In this document: positions 8,067 to 16,286 of the stretch, one piece after another
How positions within the stretch are numbered: the first letter of the stretch is position 1
Layout of the letters: the number at the start of each line of letters is the position of its first letter
Assembly: GCF_041060425.1 (NCBI RefSeq)
Contig: NZ_JAULBC010000009.1
Span: 62,001 to 126,000 of the forward strand
Source: Danxiaibacter flavus
GTDB taxonomy: Bacteria > Bacteroidota > Bacteroidia > Chitinophagales > Chitinophagaceae
DNA length: 64,000 nt
Reading direction: 5' to 3'
Translations under genes and position numbers: made by a program
The notes under the pieces: model-generated
Seen by the model: only the letters and a program-made list of their open reading frames with translations
Told to the model about the DNA's origin: nothing
Databases searched by the model: none

Positions 8067-8765
8067 TCAACAGATTAGCAACAACCTGTGCTGCCCGGCT
8101 ATCTCCTTTGGTGCACGGTGAACACATGGAAGAACCTGACTTTCGGGATGGTCAACCGCCAGGCGCCACAGATTACCAAGGCCTAAGATTATCGGACGAG
8201 CACCGGGTTTTGCCTGGTAGTGCAAGTCAAAGAAATGGTCGCTTAAGAATAATTCAAAATCCTCCTCCGCTCCATGATATAGCTTTTTGAGTTCTTCACG
8301 TATCTCAGGAATAAGTACTTTCTGTTGAGCCTGTGCATTGGGCAATATCTCACTTGACGAGCCGTAGTAGGTGCACAAAATGGTATCGGTTGGTATGGGC
8401 GAACGATCTACATGAAAGGAATAGACATCGGTCGGGAAAAATGGGTAGCTATCGTCCCGATCATAATGTTTGATCACATTAAGAACGGGCGATGCACCGC
8501 GCGCTTTCAATAGTTTCAGGTCATTTAAAAGAATCTCACGGGCGAGTTGTCCCTGTTGGCTTAGCTGAAGCTCAAGAAGCTCCTCTGGTTCAATTTCCGT
8601 TATGTTTCCGCTTAGCGCTACTTTTCCCACGATCTCAGAAAAATCACCCATTAGTTGACGAGTCCAGCAAATCGCGTTTACCGATTTATTAAATGGCGTA
8701 GCAACAAAGTCTTGAAAATTTGAGACGTAGAGAACCTGTTCCCCGGCATGAGATGAATATGTCAT
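8067..8765 (-). CDS. DUF1826-like protein
   Basis: About 232 residues from the ATG at 8765; a TTG three codons upstream is less likely. Features are YSFHVDRSPIPTDTILCTYYG in the middle, with a His-x-Asp pair, and a C-terminal ILGLGNLWRLAVDHPESQ...CVHRAPKE. Those features, including the late HR-P motif, resemble DUF1826 proteins, whose function is unknown. The HxD plus later His pattern could form a metal site, which is inference. The gene is preceded by two short palindromes (8842-8904). No operon partner is seen. Confidence 0.72.
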   Translation of the reverse strand: MTYSSHAGEQVLYVSNFQDFVATPFNKSVNAICWTRQLMGDFSEIVGKVALSGNITEIEPEELLELQLSQQGQLAREILLNDLKLLKARGASPVLNVIKHYDRDDSYPFFPTDVYSFHVDRSPIPTDTILCTYYGSSSEILPNAQAQQKVLIPEIREELKKLYHGAEEDFELFLSDHFFDLHYQAKPGARPIILGLGNLWRLAVDHPESQVLPCVHRAPKEIAGQHRLLLIC

Positions 8766-8841
8766 AACAGGCAATGTAAAAATAAATGCGCAAAGCTTAG
8801 ATAACGACGAATGTTTATGTCTGAAATCAATTCATTGTATT

Positions 8842-8904
8842 AGTCCGTAGGACTTTAAGTTTAATAGAAACCCCAAAAAAACAGGCCTATCTTGTCCGTA
8901 GGAC
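8842..8904. promoter_or_regulatory. Pair of GTCC-GTA-GGAC palindromes
   Basis: AGTCCGTAGGACT at 8842-8854 and GTCCGTAGGAC at 8894-8904 are two copies of one inverted repeat, 52 bases apart, in the 400-base gap between the DUF1826-like gene (minus) and the MarR gene (plus). They could be a paired regulator site or an unrelated dispersed palindrome. The rest of the gap (8766-9132) shows no gene. Confidence 0.45.
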
Positions 8905-9132
8905 ATTAACCTCTTTTATTTGATTAAAGTCATAAGGGGTCAGGATGTTCTCAATTTGGATATTTCTATTAAGCTTAATTCCCCACGGGAAAAACTGTCA
9001 CTATTGTGAAATTTGTCATTGGCACGATAGAAGATGTCTCCCCGAATATTTGGACTAGTGGTGATGGTTTATAAGTGCTTGTATTCGAAAACCCATTAAA
9101 TAAATGGATCGAGTTAAAATTTCTTCTTAATT

Positions 9133-9152
9133 TTACATAACTAGTTATGTAA
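9133..9152. promoter_or_regulatory. Perfect 20-bp palindrome, probable MarR operator
   Basis: TTACATAACTAGTTATGTAA is a perfect palindrome centred about 25 bases upstream of the start codon of the MarR-GNAT gene. MarR-family dimers bind palindromes of this size and usually repress their own promoters, so autoregulation is likely. Confidence 0.7.
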
Positions 9153-9166
9153 TCAATTATATTATT

Positions 9167-10123
9167 ATGAATTTATTTGAAAGGACCGGTAAAATGGCAT
9201 TGGGAAGTCGACTGCGTCTTCTTACAGCAAGAATAACCGCCGATGCGGCCAAAATTTACGAGTTGTATGATAACGAGTTTTCTCCGAAGTGGTTTCCGGT
9301 GTTTTTTGTTCTTTACCAGGATGGTGAAAAAACAATTACAGAAATAGCAGATGAAATTGGCCACTCGCAGCCATCAGTAACCAAAATAATTAAGGAAATG
9401 GAGGTGGCTGGCCTGGTTTTTACCAATATTGAATCGAAAGACAAACGTAGAAACCTGGTGGGACTTACCGCAAAAGGAACAACGCTTTCTGCAAGAATCA
9501 AGATTCAAACTGCCGACATAGATATTGCAATTGAAGAGATTACCAAAGAAGCTTCACACGACCTTTGGGAAGCTTTAGCAGAATGGGAATTTTTGCTTGA
9601 TAAAAAGTCGCTACTGAAAAGAGTTCAGGAACAAAAGAAGCTGCGTGAGAGTAAAGACGTGCGCATTGTTGATTACACACCGCAATACAAAACTGCATTC
9701 AAGGCCCTTAATGAAGAATGGATATCCGCCTACTTTGAAATGGAGGAAGCTGACTACAAAGCACTGGATAATCCAGAAGAGTATATCTTAAATAGGGGAG
9801 GAAGAATTTTTGTAGCGCTTTACAAAGACGAGCCGCTTGGGGTTTGTGCTTTAATAAAAACGGATGATCCTGGTTACGATTTTGAACTGGCAAAAATGGC
9901 TGTTTCTCCTAAAGGCCAGGGTAAAAGCATTGGTTATTTGCTCGGAAAAGAAGCTATCAATAAAGCCAGGGAACTCAGAGCCTCAAAAATCTACCTCGAA
10001 AGCAATACTATTCTAAAGCCCGCTATTAACCTTTATTACAAATTAGGTTTTCAAAAAATAGCAGGCCGTACAACACCATACAAACGTTGCAATATTCAGA
10101 TGGAATTAGATTTAAAAGGGTAG
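9167..10123 (+). CDS. MarR-family regulator fused to a GNAT acetyltransferase
   Basis: 318 residues in two domains. Residues about 1-150 form a MarR winged helix (ITEIADEIGHSQPSVTKIIKEME recognition helix, then the wing ESKDKRRNLVGLTAKG). Residues about 160-318 form a GNAT N-acetyltransferase with the acetyl-CoA loop VSPKGQGKSIGYLLGKEAI and the C-terminal YYKLGFQKI. Such fusions are known in Bacteroidota. The acetyl acceptor is unknown. It is monocistronic and sits behind a perfect palindrome that fits autorepression. Confidence 0.92.
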   Translation: MNLFERTGKMALGSRLRLLTARITADAAKIYELYDNEFSPKWFPVFFVLYQDGEKTITEIADEIGHSQPSVTKIIKEMEVAGLVFTNIESKDKRRNLVGLTAKGTTLSARIKIQTADIDIAIEEITKEASHDLWEALAEWEFLLDKKSLLKRVQEQKKLRESKDVRIVDYTPQYKTAFKALNEEWISAYFEMEEADYKALDNPEEYILNRGGRIFVALYKDEPLGVCALIKTDDPGYDFELAKMAVSPKGQGKSIGYLLGKEAINKARELRASKIYLESNTILKPAINLYYKLGFQKIAGRTTPYKRCNIQMELDLKG

Positions 10124-10235
10124 ACTATGGACAATGAAAACTTGTAAATCCTTCTTGGCGCAAGCATGCAGTCGCGATATTTGCGCGGCCTACTTATGCT
10201 GAATGCATCCAGTTTGCTAAGATTTATTTATACCC

Positions 10236-10601
10236 CCTTGGTATTGCACATTTAGGCCGACCGCCGTTGTTGGTGTGTCGGGCTGGCGATGAGTGCGTGC
10301 ACACCAGCAACAATTTTCGGTGTTCACCTTTTTTGTGCAAGTAAAGTGCAAGAAGCCGAGCAAGAATACTACTCCGCACTGAATGCTGTCGTTTTTTTGT
10401 GCTGAGCAAAAAATGCCTTTGTAAATAATAAAAGTCCTTTGCGACAGATAATAATCATTCGCCAAATTGGTGCTATGCCTGAATTAGCTAATGTTATTGA
10501 AGATGTGTTGCAACCTGCTTATGTTGTTGGTACGCTTTCACACTTTTCCTTCGCTGCATACCAACAACGGCGATCGGCTTAAATGTGCAACAAGACCAAG
10601 G
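10236..10601. repeat. MITE-like element, copy A
   Basis: About 366 bases with imperfect terminal inverted repeats of roughly 40 bases. Both ends read CCTTGG...TTGCACATTTARGCCG followed by CGCCGTTGTTGGT when read inward. Inside, each end carries its own hairpin (GTTGTTGGTGTG/CACACCAGCAAC on the left, GTTGTTGGTA/TACCAACAAC on the right). There is no transposase frame, as expected for a non-autonomous element. Confidence 0.65.
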
Positions 10602-10743
10602 AGATGATGTAGAATAAAGAACTTGCGGTTGTAATGAATTAGGACATCCATCTTGGTGCAAGCATGCAGTAGAGCTATGTGCGTTGCGTACTTTCTATCC
10701 ATGTTGGTATCGAATATGTAGACTGACCGCAGTTTCTACTCCC

Positions 10744-11103
10744 CTGGTATTGCACACTTAGGCTGACCGCCGTTGTTGCGTGTGTCGGGCTGGCGATGAG
10801 TGTGTGCACACCAACAACAGGTTTCGGTGTTTACTTTTTTTGTGCAAGTAAACAGCAAGAAGCCGACCAAGATAACTACCCCGCACTAATTGCATTCGTT
10901 TTTTTGTGGGGAGCAAAGAATGCCTTTGTAGATAATAAAAAGACATTTTGCCAAACATATAATCATTCGCCAAATTAGTGCAATGCTTTCGCCAATACAG
11001 TTAAATATGTGTTGCAACCTACTTATGTTGTTGGTACGCTTTCACACTTTTCCTTTGCTGCATACCAACAACGGCGATCTGCGTGGACGTGTAACAAGAT
11101 CAA
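10744..11103. repeat. MITE-like element, copy B
   Basis: Second, more diverged copy in the same orientation, sharing the internal blocks CATTCGCCAAATTRGTGC, GTTGCAACCT and TTGTTGGTACGCTTTCACAC and the same two terminal hairpins. Its right inverted repeat is more degraded than that of copy A. Confidence 0.62.
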
Positions 11104-11236
11104 TTCTAAAGACTTCCCCTTACTTGTGCCAAGTCAATCCATTGGTCCAGGGTTTTTTGAAGGGAACTTTTACAAAAGGAAGGAATTAAAAGACACTATT
11201 TCAATGATGCAGCTCAGTTTCAACAGCCTCTGTCAA

Positions 11237-11647
11237 CTACTTTAATTTATCCAATATCTTCTGCAGCAATTCTACTTTTTCTTTTTCAGCCTGCAATAAT
11301 CTTTCATACAGCTTTCTGTTTTCCGTTACTTCTTCTTGCCATTTGTCAAACGGGTTGAAATTGCATTTATAGTTTTGTGCATATGCAACGGCTTCATCAC
11401 TAAACGTGTTCGAAATAATATTCACCGCAGCCCCTTCATCAAGATTTTGAATGGCCTGTACGGGTACTTTTAGCACTGCAGCCACCTGTTTCAATAGATC
11501 TTCCTCAATCACTTCCTTTTGTTCCAGAAGCGATATTTTACGCTGGTTCCAATCGTCACCAAGTTCCATTGCCAACCCTTCCTGCTTAAGGCCGAGCATT
11601 TCTCTAAAATGCCTTATGTTACGGCCCTGGTGTATTGTTTTTTCCAT
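11237..11647 (-). CDS. XRE-family (Cro/C1 type) transcriptional regulator
   Basis: About 136 residues from MEKTIHQG. The HTH domain (about 8-70: NIRHFREMLGLKQEGLAMELGDDWNQRKISLLEQKEVIEEDLL) is a Cro/C1-type fold. The C-terminal third (WQEEVTENRKLYERLLQAEKEKVELLQKILDKL) is a heptad-like coiled coil, likely for dimerisation. An in-frame ATG at 11671 adds eight residues before the conserved domain and is less likely. The gene is separated from pfkA by about 100 bases on the same strand. Targets are unknown. Confidence 0.85.
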   Translation of the reverse strand: MEKTIHQGRNIRHFREMLGLKQEGLAMELGDDWNQRKISLLEQKEVIEEDLLKQVAAVLKVPVQAIQNLDEGAAVNIISNTFSDEAVAYAQNYKCNFNPFDKWQEEVTENRKLYERLLQAEKEKVELLQKILDKLK

Positions 11648-11773
11648 TTTAATAAGTGCTGATATGGGCAAATATAATAAAAGCTTATAAGGTAAAATAG
11701 CTGATAAAGAACCGGTAATTCAACGCTTTCTCTTTATAAAATTTTATTGACTATTAAAACACCAGGTTGATGG

Positions 11774-13027
11774 CTATTCAAATAAATCAACCTGCCCTGT
11801 AGATGCCTGCACTGCTTTCCATTGAAAACTTTCAGGATCCATAGATTTTTTGCGGCTGGTTAAAAGTTCAATAGGCACGTGTATAAATCTGTCATGCATG
11901 TATCCTATCACCAACCCTGTTTTTCCCGCCATTGCTGCGTGAACAGCGTTACGGGCAAACATATCGCAGAGTATAGCGTCTTCCGAATTGGCCGCGCTGC
12001 TGCGAATAATATAACTGGGATCAATGTAGCGCATCACTATCGGACTGTTTTCGCTTTTAAAATATTGTTCGATAGCACCCTTCAGGAATAGTCCTATATC
12101 TTTAGACTTAACATTTCCGGAGTCATCTTTTTTCAATTCATCCGCGGCAAATAAATCCTGTCCGGCTCCTTCGGCCACTACGACCAATGCATGTGAGCGA
12201 TCAATAATCCGTTCTTTTAATGCAGCAAGAAATCCATCCAGTTTAAAAGACGCTTCAGGAAGAAGGGCAAAGTTTACGTCCTGGCAGGAAACCGTTGCAC
12301 CGGCGGCCACAAAACCTGCATGTCTTCCCATAAGTTTTACCAACGCAATGCCATTCTCTACACTGATTGCCTCGTTGTGTGCATTACTCAAAACTCTACT
12401 TGCTTCCGAAACCGCTGTCATATAGCCGAAAGTTCTGGTAACAAAAGCCACATCATTATCAATTGTCTTTGGAACGCCCACTACTGCAAGCGGGTAACCT
12501 CTTTTTTTTGCTTCCTGGAATAATGCATTACCGCCTCGCTGGGTGCCATCACCACCTACGGTAAAAATTATATTTACTCCCCGTTGAATAAGATTATCTA
12601 CTGCAACAGGAATATCCACCGGGCCTCTCGAAGTGCCTAAAACTGTTCCCCCTTCTTTGTGAATGTTATGAACAAATTCCGGTGTAAGCACAATAGGTTC
12701 CTTTCCTTTTGCGGGATCCAAACCCTGGTACCCACCACGAAAACCAAGTACCTCTTTTATTCCATAGGCGTGATGCAGCTCCAGGAATAATGATCTGATC
12801 ACATTGTTTAAGCCGGGACAAAGGCCGCCACAGGTAATAATGCCGGCGCGCGTATGCTTCGGATCAAAAAATAATTTGGAACGGGGGCCAGCCAATTCGA
12901 ATGTCAACGCTTCTTTTGCAGTTGAGGTTGGATCTATTACTATATTCTCAGGAATTCGAAGACTATCGCTAATGCTATGACCTATCGGAGATTCAAATGT
13001 TGCTTCACCCAAAACAGTTATATTCAT
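11774..13027 (-). CDS. pfkA: 6-phosphofructokinase, clade-X/group III ATP type
   Basis: 417 residues, longer than the 320-residue E. coli type because of an N-terminal extension of about 60 residues. The nucleotide site reads GGDGT (158-162), with Gly at the position where PPi-dependent enzymes have Asp, so ATP is the likely phosphate donor. The PKTIDND loop (186-192) has Lys where classic ATP enzymes have Gly. This mixed G/K signature matches the plant/trypanosome-like group of ATP-PFKs. D190 is the catalytic base. The enzyme phosphorylates fructose 6-phosphate in glycolysis. Monocistronic. Confidence 0.9.
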   Translation of the reverse strand: MNITVLGEATFESPIGHSISDSLRIPENIVIDPTSTAKEALTFELAGPRSKLFFDPKHTRAGIITCGGLCPGLNNVIRSLFLELHHAYGIKEVLGFRGGYQGLDPAKGKEPIVLTPEFVHNIHKEGGTVLGTSRGPVDIPVAVDNLIQRGVNIIFTVGGDGTQRGGNALFQEAKKRGYPLAVVGVPKTIDNDVAFVTRTFGYMTAVSEASRVLSNAHNEAISVENGIALVKLMGRHAGFVAAGATVSCQDVNFALLPEASFKLDGFLAALKERIIDRSHALVVVAEGAGQDLFAADELKKDDSGNVKSKDIGLFLKGAIEQYFKSENSPIVMRYIDPSYIIRSSAANSEDAILCDMFARNAVHAAMAGKTGLVIGYMHDRFIHVPIELLTSRKKSMDPESFQWKAVQASTGQVDLFE

Positions 13028-13562
13028 TGTTTCAATAGATTTAATTTTATAAAGGTGCTTTCTGGCTAACCAGAAAATGCGAAGCCAATAAAATTTTATT
13101 CAAAACTTCGGGGCTGAAATTTCTTCCGCCCAATTCAGTAATAACAGTGAATCATAAATTTTGTTCCGCATTTGCGGGTAAAGATCGATTTGAAATTCGG
13201 TTCTTCGCCAGGCCTGGAACATTGCACAATGTATTATCGAAAACCACTCTATCAGGCTTCAAACCTATGACTTAAACTAATTGGAAGTAACCAATTTAAA
13301 ACTAATAAACTTACGTTGAAAGGCCTAATTCAGGGTTAAAAATTATGTTATCATAACATCTGAAAATAAGCGCATTAAAAAACTGCTATACACATTAACT
13401 CCGCAATAAGTAAAGTCGTGACGCTTCCGGGAAAAAAGCCAAATCTCCTAAGATTTGATGCATTTCACAGCATGTGAGGAAATTGAATTGAAATATTCTT
13501 TCACTGCAGTAAGAACAAGGAAATATTATCTTTAATCTTTCTTCCTTTTAAAACTACCGGTT
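13028..13562. other. Divergent intergenic region, no gene seen
   Basis: This 535-base gap separates pfkA (minus) from the STAS-like gene (plus) and should contain both promoters. I see AT-rich tracts but no clear -33/-7 pair, repeat, RNA gene or open frame worth reporting. Confidence 0.5.
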
Positions 13563-13952
13563 ATGCTCAATCAAATTAAAACCTTCCAGGGAAATGCGCT
13601 TGCGCTCGAGTTAACAGAAACATTTACTGAAGCCGACGCCCAGTTAATAAAACAACTTTTTGAAGAAAAATTAAACGCGGGTTATGAACATGTGAACATA
13701 TTGATCAAGGTAAAAGACATGTCCGTTATGAGACATATGGATCTAAAAGCCTTTTTAGAAGGCGAGTTATGGGGATTCAGACACTTTCGCAAAATAGGAC
13801 GTTGTGCCGTGGTTGCACATTCTGATTTTATAAGGTCTGTAGTGAAAATTGAAAACAAAGTTCTTCATTTGGCTAATCCAGCTCTTGAAGAAAAGTACTT
13901 TGATACGGAGGAATTAGATGAAGCACTGAAATTTATAAGTGCAGAGGAATGA
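13563..13952 (+). CDS. SpoIIAA-like (STAS/SEC14-type) protein
   Basis: 129 residues matching the SpoIIAA-like family: an N-terminal strand pair (GNALALELTETFTEADAQ), a central VNILIKVKDMSVMRHMDLKAFLEGELWGFRHFRKIGRCAVVAHSDF block, then a C-terminal helix. Proteins of this family have a STAS-like fold and may bind small lipophilic ligands or partner proteins; the role here is unknown. It ends in a strong hairpin shared with the convergent DUF2278 gene. Confidence 0.85.
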   Translation: MLNQIKTFQGNALALELTETFTEADAQLIKQLFEEKLNAGYEHVNILIKVKDMSVMRHMDLKAFLEGELWGFRHFRKIGRCAVVAHSDFIRSVVKIENKVLHLANPALEEKYFDTEELDEALKFISAEE

Positions 13953-13975
13953 TAGTAATTCCTGTCTGCGCAGGA

Positions 13976-14010
13976 TAAAAAAACCGCAAGTTTAGTTTTG
14001 CGGTTTTTTG
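13976..14010. terminator. Bidirectional terminator between convergent genes
   Basis: AAAACCGCAA and TTGCGGTTTTTT arms around a short loop, with an A-run before and a T-run after. It lies downstream of the STAS-like gene and of the DUF2278 gene, which face each other. Confidence 0.82.
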
Positions 14011-14072
14011 CATTTACACGAATAACGAGGTTCTAAAGAATATTATTTCCTGGTAAAAGATTTTGGTATTTA

Positions 14073-15095
14073 CTACAATTCAATCACTTCACCTTCCCTT
14101 GCCGCATCTTTCTTGGTATATGAAACACCATCAATCTTAAGTCCTTTATTGTTTAGCAACGTGATAGTGCCGCCTTCATTAGATAATTGCGCACCATTTC
14201 CGTTCAATCGTACCTTTAAGGTTTCACCTGCTTCTATGATTACATTGCCCAGACTTTGCGTTTTTTTCTGCCTGTCTGATATTTTCCAGCCTGACAGATT
14301 TATGTCGTTGCGGCTCTTGTTCAGGAGTATGACAAATTCTTTTCCCTTGTCACCGCCAACCGGATTTATCATGGCCCCAATAATTCTTACCAGAGAAGTA
14401 TTTTCAGGATGGTCGTCACCGCCACCCGGTATATCGTTAAGGGAATCGCCTGTTTGATCACTGGTATGGAAAGACTGGGATTGAAATGCTGTAAAAACTG
14501 CTGCCCATTGATTTCTAGAGGCATAGTGAAAGATAAGGCCGCCATCCTGGTACACACCATTATCTTTCTTGTACTTGCCTGATCTGTTTCCCTGGTTCAT
14601 GTGTATGTCATGAATGCCGGTGCTTGGATTTATCTCTTTGAAATATTGATCGGCTCCTTTTTTATCTTGCCAATGTTGTCCGAAAGCATAAATAATTGCC
14701 GTTTCATCTTTTATGGCTCGTTGCACAAAGAAATCAACACGTTCATTCAGATCATTGTCAGCTCCCGGTATATTTGATGCGAGCGGCTTCATTTGCTTGA
14801 TATCAAAAAGATTGCTTCTGACAAAATCGAGCGCCAACCCTTCCGGTTTTGATTTTAAGGGCGTAAAGCCGTCAGCGAGATTTGCCTGTTCAATTTCGTC
14901 GGTAATGTTATGATGAAAATTATCATTTGCATAAAACAACACCTGGCTCGGTGCCTCGCTCGATTTTGTATTAATAGCTATTCTATGTGGTTCATTTCCT
15001 CTGTTGACGAGAATTTGAAAATGCTCGTTGCGTGCGGTGGCGAGGATGCGATCTATCGCTTTGCCTTTTAGTACGCCATAATTTTGAATGGGCAT
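14073..15095 (-). CDS. DUF2278 protein with C-terminal lamin-tail domain
   Basis: 340 residues. The first ~220 residues are a DUF2278 domain: it begins MPIQNYGVLKGKAIDR and has the conserved GIHDIHMNQGN, DGGLIFHY and WAAVFTAFQSQSFHT blocks. The last ~100 residues form a lamin-tail (LTD) immunoglobulin-like domain (KEFVILLNKSRNDINLSGWKISD...LGNVIIEAGETLKVRL). There is no signal peptide, so it is cytoplasmic. DUF2278 is uncharacterised; the His-rich segments could bind metal, which is inference. LTD domains often attach to nucleases or surface proteins. Monocistronic. Confidence 0.88.
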   Translation of the reverse strand: MPIQNYGVLKGKAIDRILATARNEHFQILVNRGNEPHRIAINTKSSEAPSQVLFYANDNFHHNITDEIEQANLADGFTPLKSKPEGLALDFVRSNLFDIKQMKPLASNIPGADNDLNERVDFFVQRAIKDETAIIYAFGQHWQDKKGADQYFKEINPSTGIHDIHMNQGNRSGKYKKDNGVYQDGGLIFHYASRNQWAAVFTAFQSQSFHTSDQTGDSLNDIPGGGDDHPENTSLVRIIGAMINPVGGDKGKEFVILLNKSRNDINLSGWKISDRQKKTQSLGNVIIEAGETLKVRLNGNGAQLSNEGGTITLLNNKGLKIDGVSYTKKDAAREGEVIEL

Positions 15096-15689
15096 GATGA
15101 AAATTTTTATTGGTATTTAGTTGATAAGTATTTTCTTCTCCTCGGTTTCAATGCCTGTAGCTGCTAACAGGCGCACTACCTTTCAGCAATCATGTCCGGT
15201 TGGCAAAAGGATGCAAAAAATCATCAGTATTCTTAGTCAGATCAATTTTCTGTGTCTGGAATGCTGATAAAATTTGCAGGCATGGGGTGTGTTTTGAATC
15301 GGGATAAGGATGTTCATAATGTTAAAAGATTACAGGTTGAAAGAGTGCTGTAAACTTATAACTGTATTTGTTTATTGTCAATGGGAAAAAACACAGTGGT
15401 TCTCGGTTTTTTGTCTTTATTTTTAAAATATTTTCATTCAATTGGTTTCTTCATAGTTATATATGATATTAATGCCAAATCATTTTTTTAATCCTCAGTT
15501 TGGTTAAGCCTAAAAAAAAAGCCTGTAATCATTAATTACAGGCTTTTTTGTGCTATTCCAGATTGGATTCATGCTAACGCCATATCAACCGAAAATCGTT
15601 ATAATTTGATTTAGAAAAAGGCGACAGGATTGCACTTCATCGTTTTGAATTTTGACTTTTTACTTTTGACTTAATTCAAGATTTCGAAC
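15096..15689. other. Intergenic region with one terminator
   Basis: This 594-base AT-rich gap contains the terminator at 15513-15549 but no open frame, RNA gene or other repeat that I can support. The promoter of the DUF2278 gene should lie near 15100-15200. Confidence 0.5.
15513..15549 (-). terminator. Intrinsic terminator downstream of the RibD-like gene
   Basis: AAAAGCCTGTAAT and ATTACAGGCTTTT arms around a five-base loop, with long A- and T-runs on either side. On the minus strand it ends transcription of the reductase gene that stops at 15690. Confidence 0.78.
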
Positions 15690-16286
15690 CTAATCTTGCG
15701 CCACGTAAGTCTGTGCTATAACTCCTTTCGGAAAAGCCTTTACCTCTGCCAATTTCAGGTAAAGCGGAATTTGCAAACCGGTGAAGATTGGCAGTCCCGA
15801 ACCTAATGCGACAGGATGGATGGCCATGTGGTATTCGTCAATAAGACCTGTTGCTATCAGGCTCTGCATAAATCCCGCACCGCCAATCGCTACGATCGGT
15901 TTGCCTGAGTCGGCTTTAAGTTTCGTGATCGTTTCAGCAAGATCGCCATCAAAAACCTGCGCTTTGGCCCAGGATGCTATGGCTGGCGATTGTTCACCTT
16001 TAGCCGTTTGCAGGCAATCGGCGGGTTTAAATCCATTCTTTGTAAAAACGGCCTTCGGGATCTCGTTCATCGGTGCAGCAAAAGGTCCGGTCGCAGTCGG
16101 CCAGTAAGGCGCCATATTCTCAAACGATTTCCTTCCCATGATAATCAGTCCAGCCTGCCGGATTTGGTCCACACTCCAGGCCGCTGACTCTTCGTCCCCG
16201 GTCTTAAAAATCCAATCATTCTTGCCATCGGGAACAGCTACGAAACCGTCGAGCGAGACGGACATTTTCATGATCAACTTTCGCAT
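15690..16286 (-). CDS. Dihydrofolate reductase family (RibD C-terminal domain) protein
   Basis: 198 residues starting MRKLIMKMSVSLDGFVA, the standard start of this family. A longer upstream frame exists, but its residues do not fit. Further landmarks are IIMGRKSFENMAPYW, a central GDLAETITKLKADSGKPIVAIGGAGFMQSL with a glycine-rich NADPH-binding turn, and HPVALGSGLPIF. The fold is shared by RibD reductase and DHFR; stand-alone members have unassigned substrates. No riboflavin genes are nearby. Followed by an intrinsic terminator. Confidence 0.87.
   Translation of the reverse strand: MRKLIMKMSVSLDGFVAVPDGKNDWIFKTGDEESAAWSVDQIRQAGLIIMGRKSFENMAPYWPTATGPFAAPMNEIPKAVFTKNGFKPADCLQTAKGEQSPAIASWAKAQVFDGDLAETITKLKADSGKPIVAIGGAGFMQSLIATGLIDEYHMAIHPVALGSGLPIFTGLQIPLYLKLAEVKAFPKGVIAQTYVAQD

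Larger units (their letters stand above)
10124..11236. other. 1.1-kb non-coding region made of two diverged ~500-bp tandem units
   Basis: No convincing gene. Two copies of a unit start at CTTGGYGCAAGCATGCAGT (10154 and 10651). Each contains one MITE-like element, listed separately. Short open frames in both strands are not supported: on the plus strand the differences between copies fall mostly at amino-acid-changing positions, and one copy has an early stop. The remaining 130 bases before 11237 hold nothing recognisable. Confidence 0.7.

Noticed and set aside
10261..10572. GTTGTTGG/CCAACAAC ends looked like integron attC core sites
   Set aside because: attC sites begin with the AAC side and end with the GTT side; here the order is reversed at both hairpins, there is no cassette gene, and no integrase is present.
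10217..10978. Short open frames inside the two MITE-like copies on both strands, giving similar peptides
   Set aside because: Plus-strand differences between copies are almost all amino-acid-changing, and copy A has an early stop; on the minus strand copy A needs a frame change. The similarity is explained by the repeat itself, not by protein conservation.
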